Counted from the first letter of the stretch, positions 45,780-57,115 are shown. The stretch is DNA of 64,000 bases from Diphasiastrum complanatum (GCA_029204225.1 CM055102.1:35274585-35338584), one strand, 5' to 3'. Notes: a model not told the origin generated them from the sequence alone. Numbers and translations: made by a program.

Positions 45780-46580
45780 TTCTCAGCCGCCTCATTGAGC
45801 GCTTACTCCTTGTCACTGGTCTCTACTACTCTAGGTTTCGGAAAGAGCTGCAAAGACTAATCATAGCTATCGTTAACGCAATAAGCATAGCTATTACATA
45901 TGCAGTAGACATATCCCGTACATAGACTATACTTACGCACTCCGAAGAGGAAGTACAAGGTAGGCCAATCGGGAAAGCAAAGATCATTGGGAATTGAATG
46001 AAAAATGTACTCTCAAGAATACAGGCGACTAAGGTTTGACAAGACCTAAATTTACTATCCATTTACCAAAGATGGCTTTGCACATGCCCATACGTTTAAC
46101 GAAAAGAAAAGTACGGAACAGAACATATGCTTCACTTTTAAAAGAGAAGAATTAAAAGATAAAAGACACCACTTGGCATCGATCCAGCCATGAACTATAA
46201 AGGAGTACGTTTTTCAATGGAAAACTTGGATCTTTCACATGAGTTTAGAGGGTAATATTGTGGAAAAAATGCACGCTCCAGCAGCAATAGAATCAGCTTC
46301 TTCCAACCCTTAGGGCAGTGTTCGAGAAACCTTTTTTGGGTTCTCCTCCAAAAACCTGTATTTCATGAACTCTTTCGGTTTTCTCAAGGATGACCCTCAA
46401 TACATGCCGGTTATACATTATATTATGACCTTAGAAAACCTGCAAGTTTTCGAGCATGCCGGTTCCAATTGGGGCCGCCGCCCGACTTCTTCAGCTGATA
46501 GCGGCCTTCAAGGCTTCTCTTCGAACGCTTGGCGTTTTCTTTTGATAGCAGATGCACTTCAATGGAATGCACCTACAATT
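45780..46580. other. less AT-rich island, possibly organellar
   Basis: Visibly higher GC than its flanks. It includes a minus-strand open frame (45826-46062, hydrophobic: VIAMLIALTIAMISLC) and a plus-strand open frame (46365-46583, starting MNSFGFLKDDPQYMPVIHYI). The style resembles plant mitochondrial intergenic DNA, but I recognise no organellar gene. Confidence 0.3.
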
Positions 46581-46599
46581 TAATCATTGCATGCAATCA

Positions 46600-47990
46600 T
46601 GATAGGAAGATCTTTAGAGTCTGAATACAAGTTGATCATTGCAGAGAATCATGATAGGAAGATCCTTAGAGTCTGAATGAAACAACTAATGAAGGGAAAA
46701 AGTCTAAAGTTTTCCTCAAGCAATTCTCTGTAACAAACACAACTTAGATCGCTAGAAAATAACAGGTCAAGTAGCCGGAAGACATATCTGCAAGGACAAG
46801 TCAGATTGCTAGAAGAGAACAAGTCAACTAGCTAGAAGAGATACAGATCTGCAGGATAGGTTAGAGCACTGGAAAATTTTCTATATATTCATCAAATAGC
46901 TGACCATTGAAGGTCACAAGGTACTTGCTGCTGAAAATTAGTAAGCTTCACTCTAACAGTTGTAGTCTGCATGAGCTACAGATTTAAGGTGCTGTCAAAT
47001 TGCTCCAGCACTTGCTATTGATTGTAATGAGTTTATTGACTTGCACTACATCAAAGCACTTGGGCCTAAAATCTTCAAATTATATTTATTACATAGTTCA
47101 AACACATCATTCATCCAACAAAATTGGCATTACACAAAATATATTTCTAACAAGTTTTAGATTGGAAATTATATATATGAGATAATTTCTAAAATCCTTG
47201 TGATATTGATAATGTATGACCAGTCATAGGAAATTGCAAATTTGCCCCAATGTGGTCATTTTAATAGGAATCTTGATTGTCACCCAATGGGTGAGAAAGT
47301 CATATTTAAGAAGATTTCAGTAAATAACACCATTGCGAGTTGAATGAGAAACATTGCGAGGTTCTCCTTAAGAAATCTTTCAAAATTGACAAAAAAGAGG
47401 TCATTTTACAAAAACCATGTTTTTTTTGCATACAAATCTTCAAATTGATGTGTTTTTCTTATATTTTTAAAATACAAGCATGTGAAAAATTATAAACCTA
47501 CAAAAATGTGTTTTTTTTTGTATATGAAGAAGGTCAACAAAAAAAGTATGTTCAGAATCTCCTAAAAACCTACATAATTTTTCACTTTGTACTAATCTTT
47601 TAATTTGCTAATTACTGAATATTGTCTATTTTTTTAATTATATTCACATTTACAAAAACAACAAAATAAATTTTAATATCATAATTATATATTGTATTTT
47701 CTTAATATCAAGCAAACATACTTTTTATATCAAACTATCTTATTGATATATTCAAATTTAATTATATTTGGTCAACAAATAGATACAAAATATATTCAAA
47801 TTTAATGATAATAATGAGCTACGTGAGCATCTTCATGCAAGTTATAAACATGTTTTTCATTTCATATCACATAACTTCCAAAACTCATATGGAATATACA
47901 TTTTCAAAAGACATAGTGTAATTATCTCTTTAACTTCAATATTTATCCATCTAATAACTGATTTATACGGGGGCTAACCAATTTTTCTTT
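46600..47990. other. no gene seen; very AT-rich
   Basis: Stops in all frames. A short direct repeat, AATCATGATAGGAAGATC, occurs at about 46591 and 46648. Confidence 0.6.
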
Positions 47991-47999
47991 TGAGATTAT

Positions 48000-48275
48000 T
48001 AACTCTTTGATCTGCTTTTGCTCACTAGAAAATACACTAGAACTTAACGGGAAGCCCGACAAAGTTATCTCTTCTTCCTCAAATTATGGCTCTTCTTCAA
48101 TTTCAATGGGCTTTTTATTTATTGAGAGAAAAACTTTTCTTCTTGGTGGTTTTGCCTTTGAAGTTTTTGCATTTCCAGTTGCCACGACAACTTTCAGCTT
48201 GCTAGGATCAAACTCCTTTTCCTCCTCCTCATGCAACCTTCTCTTTATGGGTACGACATTTTGGTCGGCTCAACA
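48000..48275 (-). pseudogene. charged coding remnant with one stop
   Basis: On the minus strand a frame reads DQNVVPIKRRLHEEEEKEFD, then PSKLKVVVATGNAKTSKAKP and FLSINKKPIEIEEEP. A TAA near 48084 follows, and the same frame continues FEEEEITLSGFPLSSSVFSS. The Lys/Glu-rich, codon-like composition suggests former coding sequence; the plus-strand ORF over it (48007-48357) is its shadow. Family unknown; a retroelement gag linker is one option. Confidence 0.4.
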
Positions 48276-48539
48276 TCTGGTGCCTTCGACCAAAGAAAAT
48301 AAACAGGTAATCATATTTGTTGATTGTTCCAACTTCTTTGATAATAATAGTTGGTAGCAAAGATCGCTTCAACAAAGCTTTTCATTGACGACCATCAAAA
48401 TATCATATCGTTCTTGATTCAAGAAACATGTCCTCAACTATCCAAGTATTGGATTCCTCTTGGAATCTTTGATAGATGTTTCTTCGTTCTATACACCGTA
48501 TCAAAACATCGTTTAACATTTCCAATTTAAGGTCACTCT

Positions 48540-48930
48540 AAAAGAATTCAACCAAAAATTTAATACACTATGTCGAAATTTGATACACTGTGTCAATATC
48601 TTTCTTTCGGATTTTTAAAAAAAAAAATTCGATGTGTTTTTAAATTTGTGTCCAATGGTCGGATTTAAAAAAAAAAGAAATTTTAAAATCCAATGTGTCG
48701 TATCGAGTTGGTGTGTCCAAACTCAATACGACGCATCAAATTTTATAATAATTTATACTTTTATTTTTAGAATTTTTTTATTATAAAATCCGATGCACTG
48801 GATCGAGTTGGACGCACTTGGTGCTTCAACCGATACATTGTATTGAGCTGAAGCACCAACTTGATACATTGTATCTAGTTGGTTCTCCAACTCGATACAT
48901 TGCATCGAGTTGGAGCATCTTCTCCCATGG
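48540..48930. repeat. degenerate repeats of GATACATTGTATCGAGTTGG
   Basis: At least six related units, some inverted (CCAACTCGATACATTG and CATTGTATCTAGTTGG), spaced by 35-60 bases, with AT-rich spacers in the first half. Each unit is itself partly palindromic around CGATACATTGTATCG. Confidence 0.75.
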
Positions 48931-50168
48931 TTTCTATATGAAAATTTAGGAAATCTATTATTTTTGTCGAGATATCAGCCAATTTAGTATCATGTTTACA
49001 TTCTAATGGCTTTAGCACTTGGAATGGTTGAGCTACTGAAGCTACCTTTGATTAATGTGATTCATATTGTTTTTTTTGAAAAGTTCAGATTATAGCTAGA
49101 GGGAGTCTTTTCATTTACTAATGATCAGAGCTAAAGGATCTATTAATGGTAATGCATAATATTCTAGGAATCCCTGGCTAAGAAGGCTAGCAAATTGGCT
49201 ATAGAAGAGACTGTATCTTATTATGTCCTCTTGGCAAATAAATAGGATATGACAGTAACGTTGCTGTCCCTATTTGCAGGGTCTTGTATTTACTGTTCTT
49301 TGTTTTGCTTTAGTAATCTAAATATTTAGCACACGTCTACAACTTTTTGCAGCAAAAAAAAATAGGAGTGAACCCATGCCTACAACCTTTTGCGGCAAAG
49401 AAAAATAGGAAAGTTATATTTCTATGCAATTGAAGATAACATTGAAACATTACACTTGTCTAGGCTGTGACCGTTTAGAAAGATATTTGGAAATATTACA
49501 TGTAATGCATAGTTGGTGCATTTTTTTAAACCCATTCTTTAGACTGCTTAACAAGCAGAATGGGCGGAGACCCACTGTTTTCAACAAAGCCATTTCTACA
49601 ACATCTTCAATGTTGGAAAGCTCTGATATCACTCTGTTGGAGGTGCTATCGAATAGACTAGGTGCAGAATAGAAAGCAGAGCTCCAACATAGAAAACATT
49701 ACTGGAACTTTACCAAACTACAACAACAACATTGACTTAGATCGAATGGAGGAATGTCTTGGTACGTGTCAGACATGAAGGGAGCGAACAATTAGGCGTC
49801 TGAGACAGCCATGCTTCCTTCGAGATTAGACATTCCGAATTGAGTGAGTGTCAATTGAAATTTTTTTTTATTAGAAATCATTTGTAGTGCAATACACATA
49901 AGAAAATAGAGAATCTGAATTAAGCTGTTGTGAATACAACGATCAGATCACGATCCAATGCCCATGATGGTTCACAATAGTGGTGCACTGTGTGCAGTGA
50001 GTGATCTTACTTAGCTAGCTACATATCAAATAACTATCTCTATATTTCTTGAATGGCTTTCACTCTCTCGAATATCTCTGATTCTTTCGAATCAGATAGT
50101 TAAGACACAATGGAGTTCGCACATGAACTCTGATTCACTCTTCTCCACTTGCATGTGTTCATCATCAA

Positions 50169-50868
50169 TGTGAAGAATTGCCAAAAATTGGCAAATCTAG
50201 CTTGATCAAAAACCATGTAGAATAGTGTAAATTGTGTACACAAGTGGGTACCACACATGTGAGGCCATGATGCCACATGGGAAACCCATCCTAATGTAAG
50301 TTAGGTCAAGTCAAGAGAGTTGGTCATGTCTATTTGGTGGTCATCGCTACTTTATAGGACCTACACCTAAGTTTAAGGTGAAAATTTGACCAACTAGCTA
50401 CCTACCAAGCATAACTCTAGGAAATAGACTAGGGTTTAATTTTAGGTCAAGGAGAGTGAGTTAACTTCCTTATTACATGCTGGAAATCCACCTAACTTCA
50501 AGAAGGAAGTCGAATTTGCTATGTATTCCCTCTCTCCATAGTGAGAAGAAAGAAATTTTTTGGAGCTCATTGGCAATCTCAAGCTAGTTCACTATGTACA
50601 TTGAGTTTTTGTGATCCAAATGAAACCAAATCAATTTCTACTTGCTTCTCAGGTTGAAGGCCGTACTACAGCCTGTAGTACACACGTGTGGTCTCGGATT
50701 TCAATGTTTATCAATGCTTTTGATTGTTAATGCTTGTTGTTTGTCAAATTGCCAATCTAGATCAACTTTTTTGTGTCTAGTTTTTTGATAGATTGTTAAG
50801 CAAGCATCCAATCACTCTTGTGGATCTTTTGTGATACATTTATGGTCCTAAAGTACAGTACTTTCACA
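50169..50868 (+). repeat. left LTR of nested copia, 700 bp
   Basis: Contains the perfect palindrome GTACTACAGCCTGTAGTAC (50663-50681) abutting CACACGTGTG (50681-50690), and a further ACACATGTGAGG near 50253. Confidence 0.93.
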
Positions 50869-50881
50869 TGGTATCAGATCC
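50869..50881 (+). other. primer-binding site of nested copia
   Basis: TGGTATCAGATCC directly after the LTR, the initiator tRNA-Met PBS with slight change. Confidence 0.88.
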
Positions 50882-51673
50882 AAGTACAAGAGCATAAGCC
50901 ATTGATCTAATGCAAATCCATTTTTAGCAAGTTTTGGTGCTAAAAACTAGTATTGAGAGGGCAAGCTAGAATCTTGATTTTGGTGAGGAGATTTGATCCC
51001 AAACTTGGTAGGGGTCCAAATACGTACTATCCACATGTGTGGGCACCTCTGAACCTGCAAATAATGCATGGTATTCATTTGATCCAAAAAAAATCAATTT
51101 GTGAGCTATTGGTGTAATTTTTGGTGGAGATCCTAGGATAATCTACCAAGATCATTTGCCATTGATTAGATTTGAATTTGTTTCATGGAATCTAATTAAT
51201 CTAGGCTGAGATCAAGTCCTATTAAGGTTAAAAACAGGTCTTGAAAGTACACCAAGAAGGAAGAAAGAGATTAAGTCATTTTTTTGTCCAAAAATAGCCA
51301 AATTTGGCAAGATTTGATTGTAAGTAGATTTCACATCATCTTATCTTCATTCCAACTTTGTGAGGGAGTGCTAGAACTGAGATTATAAGTCCATTTGTTG
51401 GATTAGAAATCTAATTTGAGTGAAAAACTACAAGAGAGAGACCTTAGTGAGTTTCTAGAGACAATCAAATCCATTTCTTGGCAAGATTTGTTTGAAAGTA
51501 GTTTTCACTTCATCTTATCTTCATTCCAGCTTTGTGAGGGAGTGATAGAACTGTGATTATAAGTCCATTTGTTGGATTGGAAATCAAATTTGAGTGAAAC
51601 ACTACAAGTGTGAGACCTTTGTGAGTTTCAAGTCAATCAAATCTATTTCTTGTTTGTAGAAGTCACTAGTAAG

Positions 51674-52870
51674 ATGGCATCTACTGGAGCATACCTTCTA
51701 GAAGCTAGTGAGAGGTTCAATTCTACAAATTATGCTATTTGGAAGGTTAGAATGGAGTCACTCTTAGTGCTCCAAGACCTTTATGAGTTCTTGATTGAAG
51801 ATGAAGATGAACCTCTAGGTGCACAGGAGTTAGCTAGATACAAGAAGAGATCTAGGCTTGCACTTCATTGTGTGAAGATGAATGTGAGCAATGATTTGTT
51901 GAGAGAAGTATCAGCTTGTACTAATGCTAAAGAGGCTTGGGAGTCTTTAAAATCAATCTATGAGTCTAGCAACACTTCTAGAGTTCTTATGCTTAGAAAT
52001 CAAATTTTGCAAAGCATGAGGTGAAGTGAGGAGAGTGCACAAGATTATGTACTAAGAATCAAGTCTCTATATAGGGAGTTGGCTTCCATTGGAGAGAAGA
52101 TTCATGATGGAGAGCTTGTACAAATTGTCCTTAATGGTCTAGGAGATGACTTTGCAAATTTGGTCCAAAGTTTTGCCATCCAAGACGCTTTTCCAACTAT
52201 AGAAAAACTTCACAGTGTATTAGTGGCTGAAGAGTGTAGGATGCTCCATGCAAAATCTAGGATGAGTTCCTTGTCTTTGCAGGATGGTGATGAGAAAGCC
52301 AATTTCTCATTCAAGGGCAAAAAGAAGACCAATGGAAAGAAGAAGCATCCAAAGGAGGCCAAAGAAGAGGATGATGCATCAAGCTCAAAGGACAAGTCAA
52401 AGCAAAAATGCTTCTTTTGTGGAAAGAAGGGGCATTATGCATCTAAATGCTACAAGAGGCTAAGAGCACAAGTGGAGGAGGACAAACAAGGAAACCTTGC
52501 AAAGGAGGAGGAGGAGGATGAAGTAGATGTATTCTTGATGGCATCTACATCCTCACCAACAAGCAATAGCAATTCAAGAGACAATTGGTGGATCGACAGT
52601 GGGGCTAGCTCCCACATGTCTTGTGAAAAGGACTTTTTATCAACCTTACACTCTTTCAATGATGCTAAAAAGTTTGTCTTTACTGCAAATGATGAAGAGT
52701 GTAGGATAGATGGTGTTGGCACCATCTCTTTGTGTCTAGAATCCTCAAAATGCATGGATCTAGAAAATGTCCTTTATGTACCATCAATCACCAAAAATAT
52801 GCTTAGTGTTGGTCTACTCTTAGAAAGTGGTTTGGATGTCCACTTTAAGCATGTGTTTGCTTCATCTTGA
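51674..52870 (+). pseudogene. gag and protease of nested copia, one stop
   Basis: ATG at 51674 (MASTGAYLLEASERFNSTNY). Copia gag (UBN2-like) runs through WKVRMESLLVLQDLYEFLIE and KEAWESLKSIYESSNTSRVL. A single TGA at 52022-52024 interrupts it, and the same frame continues SEESAQDYVLRIKSLYRELA and onward. A Lys-rich linker, knuckle CFFCGKKGHYASKC (near 52410) and protease WWIDSGASSHMS with intact DSGA follow. It ends at 52868-52870 after NVLYVPSITKNMLSVG. If the TGA were read through or reverted, gag-PR would be one frame. Confidence 0.88.
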
Positions 52871-53829
52871 AGAATGATGTTTGCATTGCAAAGGGATTTA
52901 AACATGGAAGATTGTTTAAGTTGGAAGCTAGTGTTGCTTTTAAAAGAATGAGCTTGGCAAAGGAGGAGATCACTCAAGAGGAGATCTTGGCAAAGTGTGA
53001 TCTTGCTTGCATTGAGGAGGAGCATCAAAAGGAGGAAGATCTTGAGGATCAGCCTCAAAGCATGAGAGTTCCAAGGGAGTCCTTAATGACAATGTCCAAG
53101 TCATCAAATTGCATGCAAATTGTCCATTCAAGTGTGCATCTTGCAAGGGTGGTGAGCATTGGAGAGTCTACTATCTTTGAATACTTTTTGGAAAGTATTA
53201 GTAGACATGAGGTGACTTGTTTCTTACCTTTAAGATTCATGGTGTTTATTACTTTGTATGACAAGACAATGAAATGAGATGCTTTGAAATCTACATTTGT
53301 TCTTGATAAAGCAATTTCATTGGATAACTATTTTTGTAATAGTTTGAATAGTGTCATAAAAGATGAAACATCATTTGTATTGGAAATCTTTGGGTCCACA
53401 TGCTTTGAGCATGATCATTCCAATGTAAGGACCAAAGATTATCCTATTTCAATGATAGGAATAATGGTAGTGTTTTGCTCTTCAAGTAGAGATTGTAGAA
53501 TCTACTTGTTTTCGACCAAAGAATTTGTCAATGGTGGAAATGTGATCTTTCAAGAGTGGAAGATTTGTAAACTTGAAGAAGCACCTTTGGATCAACACCT
53601 TATTCAATTCATTGATGTTTTGGAGTCAAGTCAAGTGGAGGATCAAGCTCAAGACCCGAGGACTCCAAGAAGAATCTTGAGTATCAAGATGGAGCCATCA
53701 AGGCTCAATCATATGGATCAAGCAAGGCAAGTTGTCTTTGGCAACATTATTTATGCACTTAATATTTTAATTGATGTATCTTCAAGTGCACAAAATGCCT
53801 TGGAATCCATGGCTTGGCATGATGTATAG
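52867..53829 (+). pseudogene. post-protease remnant ending in integrase tail (nested copia)
   Basis: Two open frames (52867-53277 and 53284-53829). The first starts like a copia pre-integrase region (AKGFKHGRLFKLEA) but lacks the HH/CC motifs. The second ends with the integrase C-terminal pattern (DCRIYLFSTKEFVNGGNVIF), then PRTPRRILSIKMEPSRLNHM and ARQVVFGNIIYALN. The catalytic integrase core that should lie between is missing, and RT does not follow. Confidence 0.7.
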
Positions 53830-54033
53830 TTTTTGGAGTGTGCTACATGACACATTTATAGAACATCTTGTAAGGGATCCTCTAAGAGGTGGTGAAAGAT
53901 CCTTCATGGACATCATTATCTATTGGAGTCTCAAAAGTTCCTTGTTTGTAGCTGGATTTTTTAGACACTTCTAAAAGCTCTCATTCATCTATCAAGAGAG
54001 TTGTAAATAGATCAAGCTAAATTTGAGGAGGAG

Positions 54034-54756
54034 TGTGAAGAATTGCCAAAAATTGGCAAATCTAGCTTGATCAAAAACCATGTAGAATAGTGTAAATTGT
54101 GTACACAAGTGGGTCCCACACATGTGAGGCCATGATGCCACATGGGAAACCCATCCTAATGTAAGTTAGGTCAAGTCAAGAGAGTTGGTCATGTCTATTT
54201 GGTGGTCATCCCTACTTTATAGGACCTACACCTAAGTTTAAGGTGAAAATTTGACCAACTAGCTACCTACCAAGCATAACTCTAGGAAATAGACTAGGGT
54301 TTCATTTTAGGTCAAGGAGAGTGAGTTAACTTCCTTATTACATGCTGGAAATCCACCTAACTTCAAGAAGGAAGTCGAATTTGCTATGTATTCCCTCTCT
54401 CCATAGTGAGAAGAAAGAAAATTTTTGGAGCTCATTGGCAATCTCAAGCTAGTTCATTGGCAATCTCAAGCTAGTTCACTATGTACATTGAGTTTTTGTG
54501 ATCCAAATGAAACCAAATCAATTTATACTTGTTTCTCAGGTTGAAGGCCGTACTACAGCCTGTAGTACACACGTGTAGGCTCGGATTTCAATGTTTATCA
54601 ATGCCTTTGATTGTTAATGCTTGTTGTTTGTCAAATTGCCAATCTAGATCAACTTTTTTGTGTCTAGTTTTTTGATAGATTGTTAAGCAAGCATCCAATC
54701 ACTCTTGTGGATCTTTTGTAGATCCATTTATGGTCCTAAAGTACAGTACTTTCACA
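54034..54756 (+). repeat. right LTR of nested copia, 723 bp
   Basis: Same sequence as the left LTR with scattered substitutions. It also has a short tandem duplication of TTGGCAATCTCAAGCTAGTTC near 54430-54478, which accounts for its extra length. Confidence 0.93.
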
Positions 54757-55183
54757 ATCAACATCGTCTCGTGAGTTGCCGTTATGTATATATACATGGA
54801 GTAGTTACAATGACTGTGTGGGCAACGAGCGAATGTAGTTACTAAAAGGTTACTGAAGTGAACTGTGACGTGGTCTACGTCAGACGAGGCAGTGTGGATA
54901 ATATGGACCGCGAACTTGGAGACTCTAAATTTGAAGTAGGTCGAAGAAGATGTAGAACATGAAGATTTCGAGCTCGAAGAGTTCATCGTTGATCCTATTT
55001 CTGTTCCAGTTGGTTGATTGCACAGACGTTCGACTTCAGAGAGCAAGGTTGCAGAGCTGTTGTAGAGAGAGAGAGAGAGTTTATATTTACATAGTGTACT
55101 GGTGCTCTAGAGGATGAACTCGAATATTGATAATTTGAATTCTGGTGAGTTAGAATGATGCTTAATTCCAACACCCCTCCCCC

Positions 55184-55735
55184 TTAACTCCTAGGATCCT
55201 GAATGAAATTGAGCAAGCTACATAATGCAACATGCTTTTCTCTTGACAAATTCTTAGTCAACATATCAGCCAACATACTGGCAGTAGGACAATATCTTAA
55301 TTCGACATCCTTATTATGAATTTTTTCTCTAAGAAAATGAAATTGAACTTCAATGTGTTTACTTCTAGAGTGAGTTCGTGGATTCAGAGATAGAGCAATG
55401 TAGCTCTGATTGTTGCAATAGAGTATAATTATACTGATTTGAGAGATCATAAAATCTTGAAGCAATCTTATGAGCCAGATAATTTCCTTCACTGTAGAGG
55501 TAGTTGTGACATATTCTGATGCAATCTGTAGTGTACTTGAGTTACCGAAGTAGACATACTTCGAATCTGTTGGTCTGAGGTTCTCGAATAAGGACTTACG
55601 TGAAGTCATGTGCTGTGAAGCACCAGAATTGAGATACCAATCCAATGCATCTCTAATGGGTTTGTCTTGTACCATTAGCAATTTTGGATTTTCGGGAGAG
55701 GTTCTGGCAGAATCAAATCCTCCATCCTGGTGCAT
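55184..55735 (-). pseudogene. in-frame protease-RNase H fusion (copia deletion product)
   Basis: One frame of 183 codons. Residues about 32-70 are copia protease (DWYLNSGASQHMTSRKSLFE, active-site triad NSGA instead of DSGA). From about residue 74 it is RNase H (STVKEIIWLIRLLQDF, LYCNNQSYIALSLNPRTHSR, KHIEVQFHFLREKI, MLADMLTKNLSREKH) to its natural stop. A deletion joined the two in frame. The RNase H catalytic Asp in CDNQS is CNNQS here, so activity is unlikely. Confidence 0.88.
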
Positions 55736-56153
55736 CTTCTTCTTGGCTTCGTTGTGCTTGAGAACTCCACAATCCTTGATGTCGTGGTTGGTTCTCTTGC
55801 AGTACTTGTAGAAGAGTCTGGTCTTGGGCTTTTGATGTTGTCGATTGTGCTGTTGTGATTGCTGGTCTGAATAGACCAGTAAGAATGTCTCATGCCTCTT
55901 TGGAGCTAGAACAATTGGCTACGTGAGCTATTTGTGAATATTTAAGATTCAGAGATACAATGACAAGAGCTTTGCCATCCTTAGCTTCCCAGACAGTTAG
56001 CATGTCAGGTTCAGCTAACTTGGCTATCAAACCATTGATGTATCCCCAGAGTTCTCTTTCTGTGAGTATCATCTTCATCTTGAACTTCCACATGTGGAAG
56101 TCATCACCGTTGAACTTGTTGATCAAGCAGATTTCTGAAGGTGTTCCTTCCAT
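55736..56153 (-). pseudogene. gag of the deleted copia
   Basis: ATG at 56153: MEGTPSEICLINKFNGDDFH, then WKFKMKMILTERELWGYING, the copia gag N-terminus (FDG.NF..WK pattern). It ends at 55890 after SSSKEA, where full gags continue for about 150 more residues, so the middle is deleted. The following frame carries a degenerate zinc knuckle (CKRTNHDIKDC). Confidence 0.8.
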
Positions 56154-56226
56154 GATGAATGATCGAAGTATAATAAAACAGTTTTGAATAATAGTAGTTT
56201 TTGGAATGATGGCTCTGATACCACTC

Positions 56227-56810
56227 TGTTGGAGGTGCTATCGAATAGATTAGGTGTGGAATAGGAAATAAAGCTCCAACATAGAGAATATTACAAGAAC
56301 TTTACCAAACTACAACAACATTGACTTAGATCGAATGGAGGAATGTCTTGGTAGGTGTCAGACCATGAAGGGAGCGAACAATTAGGTGTTTAAGACAGCC
56401 ATGCTTCCTTTGAGATTAGACATTCCGAATTGAGTGAGTGTCAATTGAGAAAGAAAATTATCAGAAATAATTTGTAGTACAATACACATAAGAAAATAGA
56501 GAATATGAATTAAGCTGTTGTGAATACAACGATCAAATCACGATCCTGTGTCTATGAATGGTTCACAGTAGTGGTGCACTGTTTGTAGTGATCTTACTTA
56601 GCTAGCTATAGATTAAATAACTATCTCTATATTCCTTGAATGGCTTTCACTCTCTCGAATATCTCCGATTCTGTGAAATCAGATAGTTAAGACACAATCT
56701 CTGATTCACTCTTCTCCACTTGCATGTGTTCATTATCATCACCGTCTCTTGAGTTGCCATTATGTATATATACATGGAGCAGTTACAATGACTGCATGGA
56801 CAATGAGTTC
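56227..56810 (-). repeat. copia LTR 'B', truncated
   Basis: Matches LTR A from TGTTGGAGGTGC to the TATGTATATATACATGGAG block and beyond, then diverges near 56810, about 360 bases short of a full LTR. Confidence 0.85.
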
Positions 56811-56879
56811 CTAAGCTATAGAAGGTTGTTTATCGTCAAATTTTTACATATCGTGAATCAAAATGTTTGCTATAGACAT

Positions 56880-57115
56880 TTGAATCAACAACATTGAAAG
56901 AGAATTCTAGTTTTATCAAATAGGAATTAATTCTTTCAAACCAAACTCGAGAAGCATGTTTAAGACCATACAAGGCCTTATGTAGTTTGCACACCTTACT
57001 TTCTTGACCTTTGACTTCAAATCCTTCATGCTAAAAAATATAAATGTTCTCATTTATTACACCATTCAAGAAGACTATCTTGACACCCATTTGATGAGTT
57101 TTGTGAAAAAGTTAG
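56880..57115 (-). pseudogene. copia RT fragment
   Basis: Minus strand: GVKIVFLNGVINENIYIF, one stop, then HEGFEVKGQESKVCKLHKAL and YGLKHASRVWFERINSYLIK. This is the RT segment before the YVDD box. It begins right where LTR B is cut, so a second insertion or deletion joined them. Confidence 0.82.

Larger units (their letters stand above)
50169..54756 (+). mobile_element. complete non-autonomous copia element, gag-PR only
   Basis: 4588 bp. LTRs at 50169-50868 and 54034-54756 (TGTGAAG…TTTCACA), target duplication ATCAA on both sides (50164-50168, 54757-54761), PBS TGGTATCAGATCC at 50869 and polypurine tract TTTGAGGAGGAG before the right LTR. The inside codes gag and protease, then jumps to an integrase C-terminal tail. 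Integrase core, RT and RNase H are absent. It could move only with enzymes supplied by another copia element. Confidence 0.92.
49635..55173 (-). repeat. copia LTR 'A', split by a nested copia element
   Basis: LTR starts TGTTGGAGGTGCTATCG at 49635 and ends TTCCAACA at 55173. It is interrupted at 50168/54762 by the element at 50169-54756. Without the insert it is about 946 bp. Its left part matches 56227-56810 (LTR 'B'). To its right is a minus-strand polypurine tract (AAGGGGGAGGGG), so it is the 3' LTR of the internally deleted copia at 55174-56226. To its left lies GCTCTGATATCACTC, a PBS-like sequence. Confidence 0.85.
55174..56226 (-). mobile_element. second non-autonomous copia, internally deleted
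   Basis: Minus-strand interior between LTR B (56227 rightwards, 5') and LTR A (3'). It has a PBS (GGCTCTGATACCA at about 56211-56223), gag, a degenerate knuckle, protease, and the C-terminal end of RNase H, then the polypurine tract. Integrase and RT are gone. The interior is only about 1.05 kb. Confidence 0.88.
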
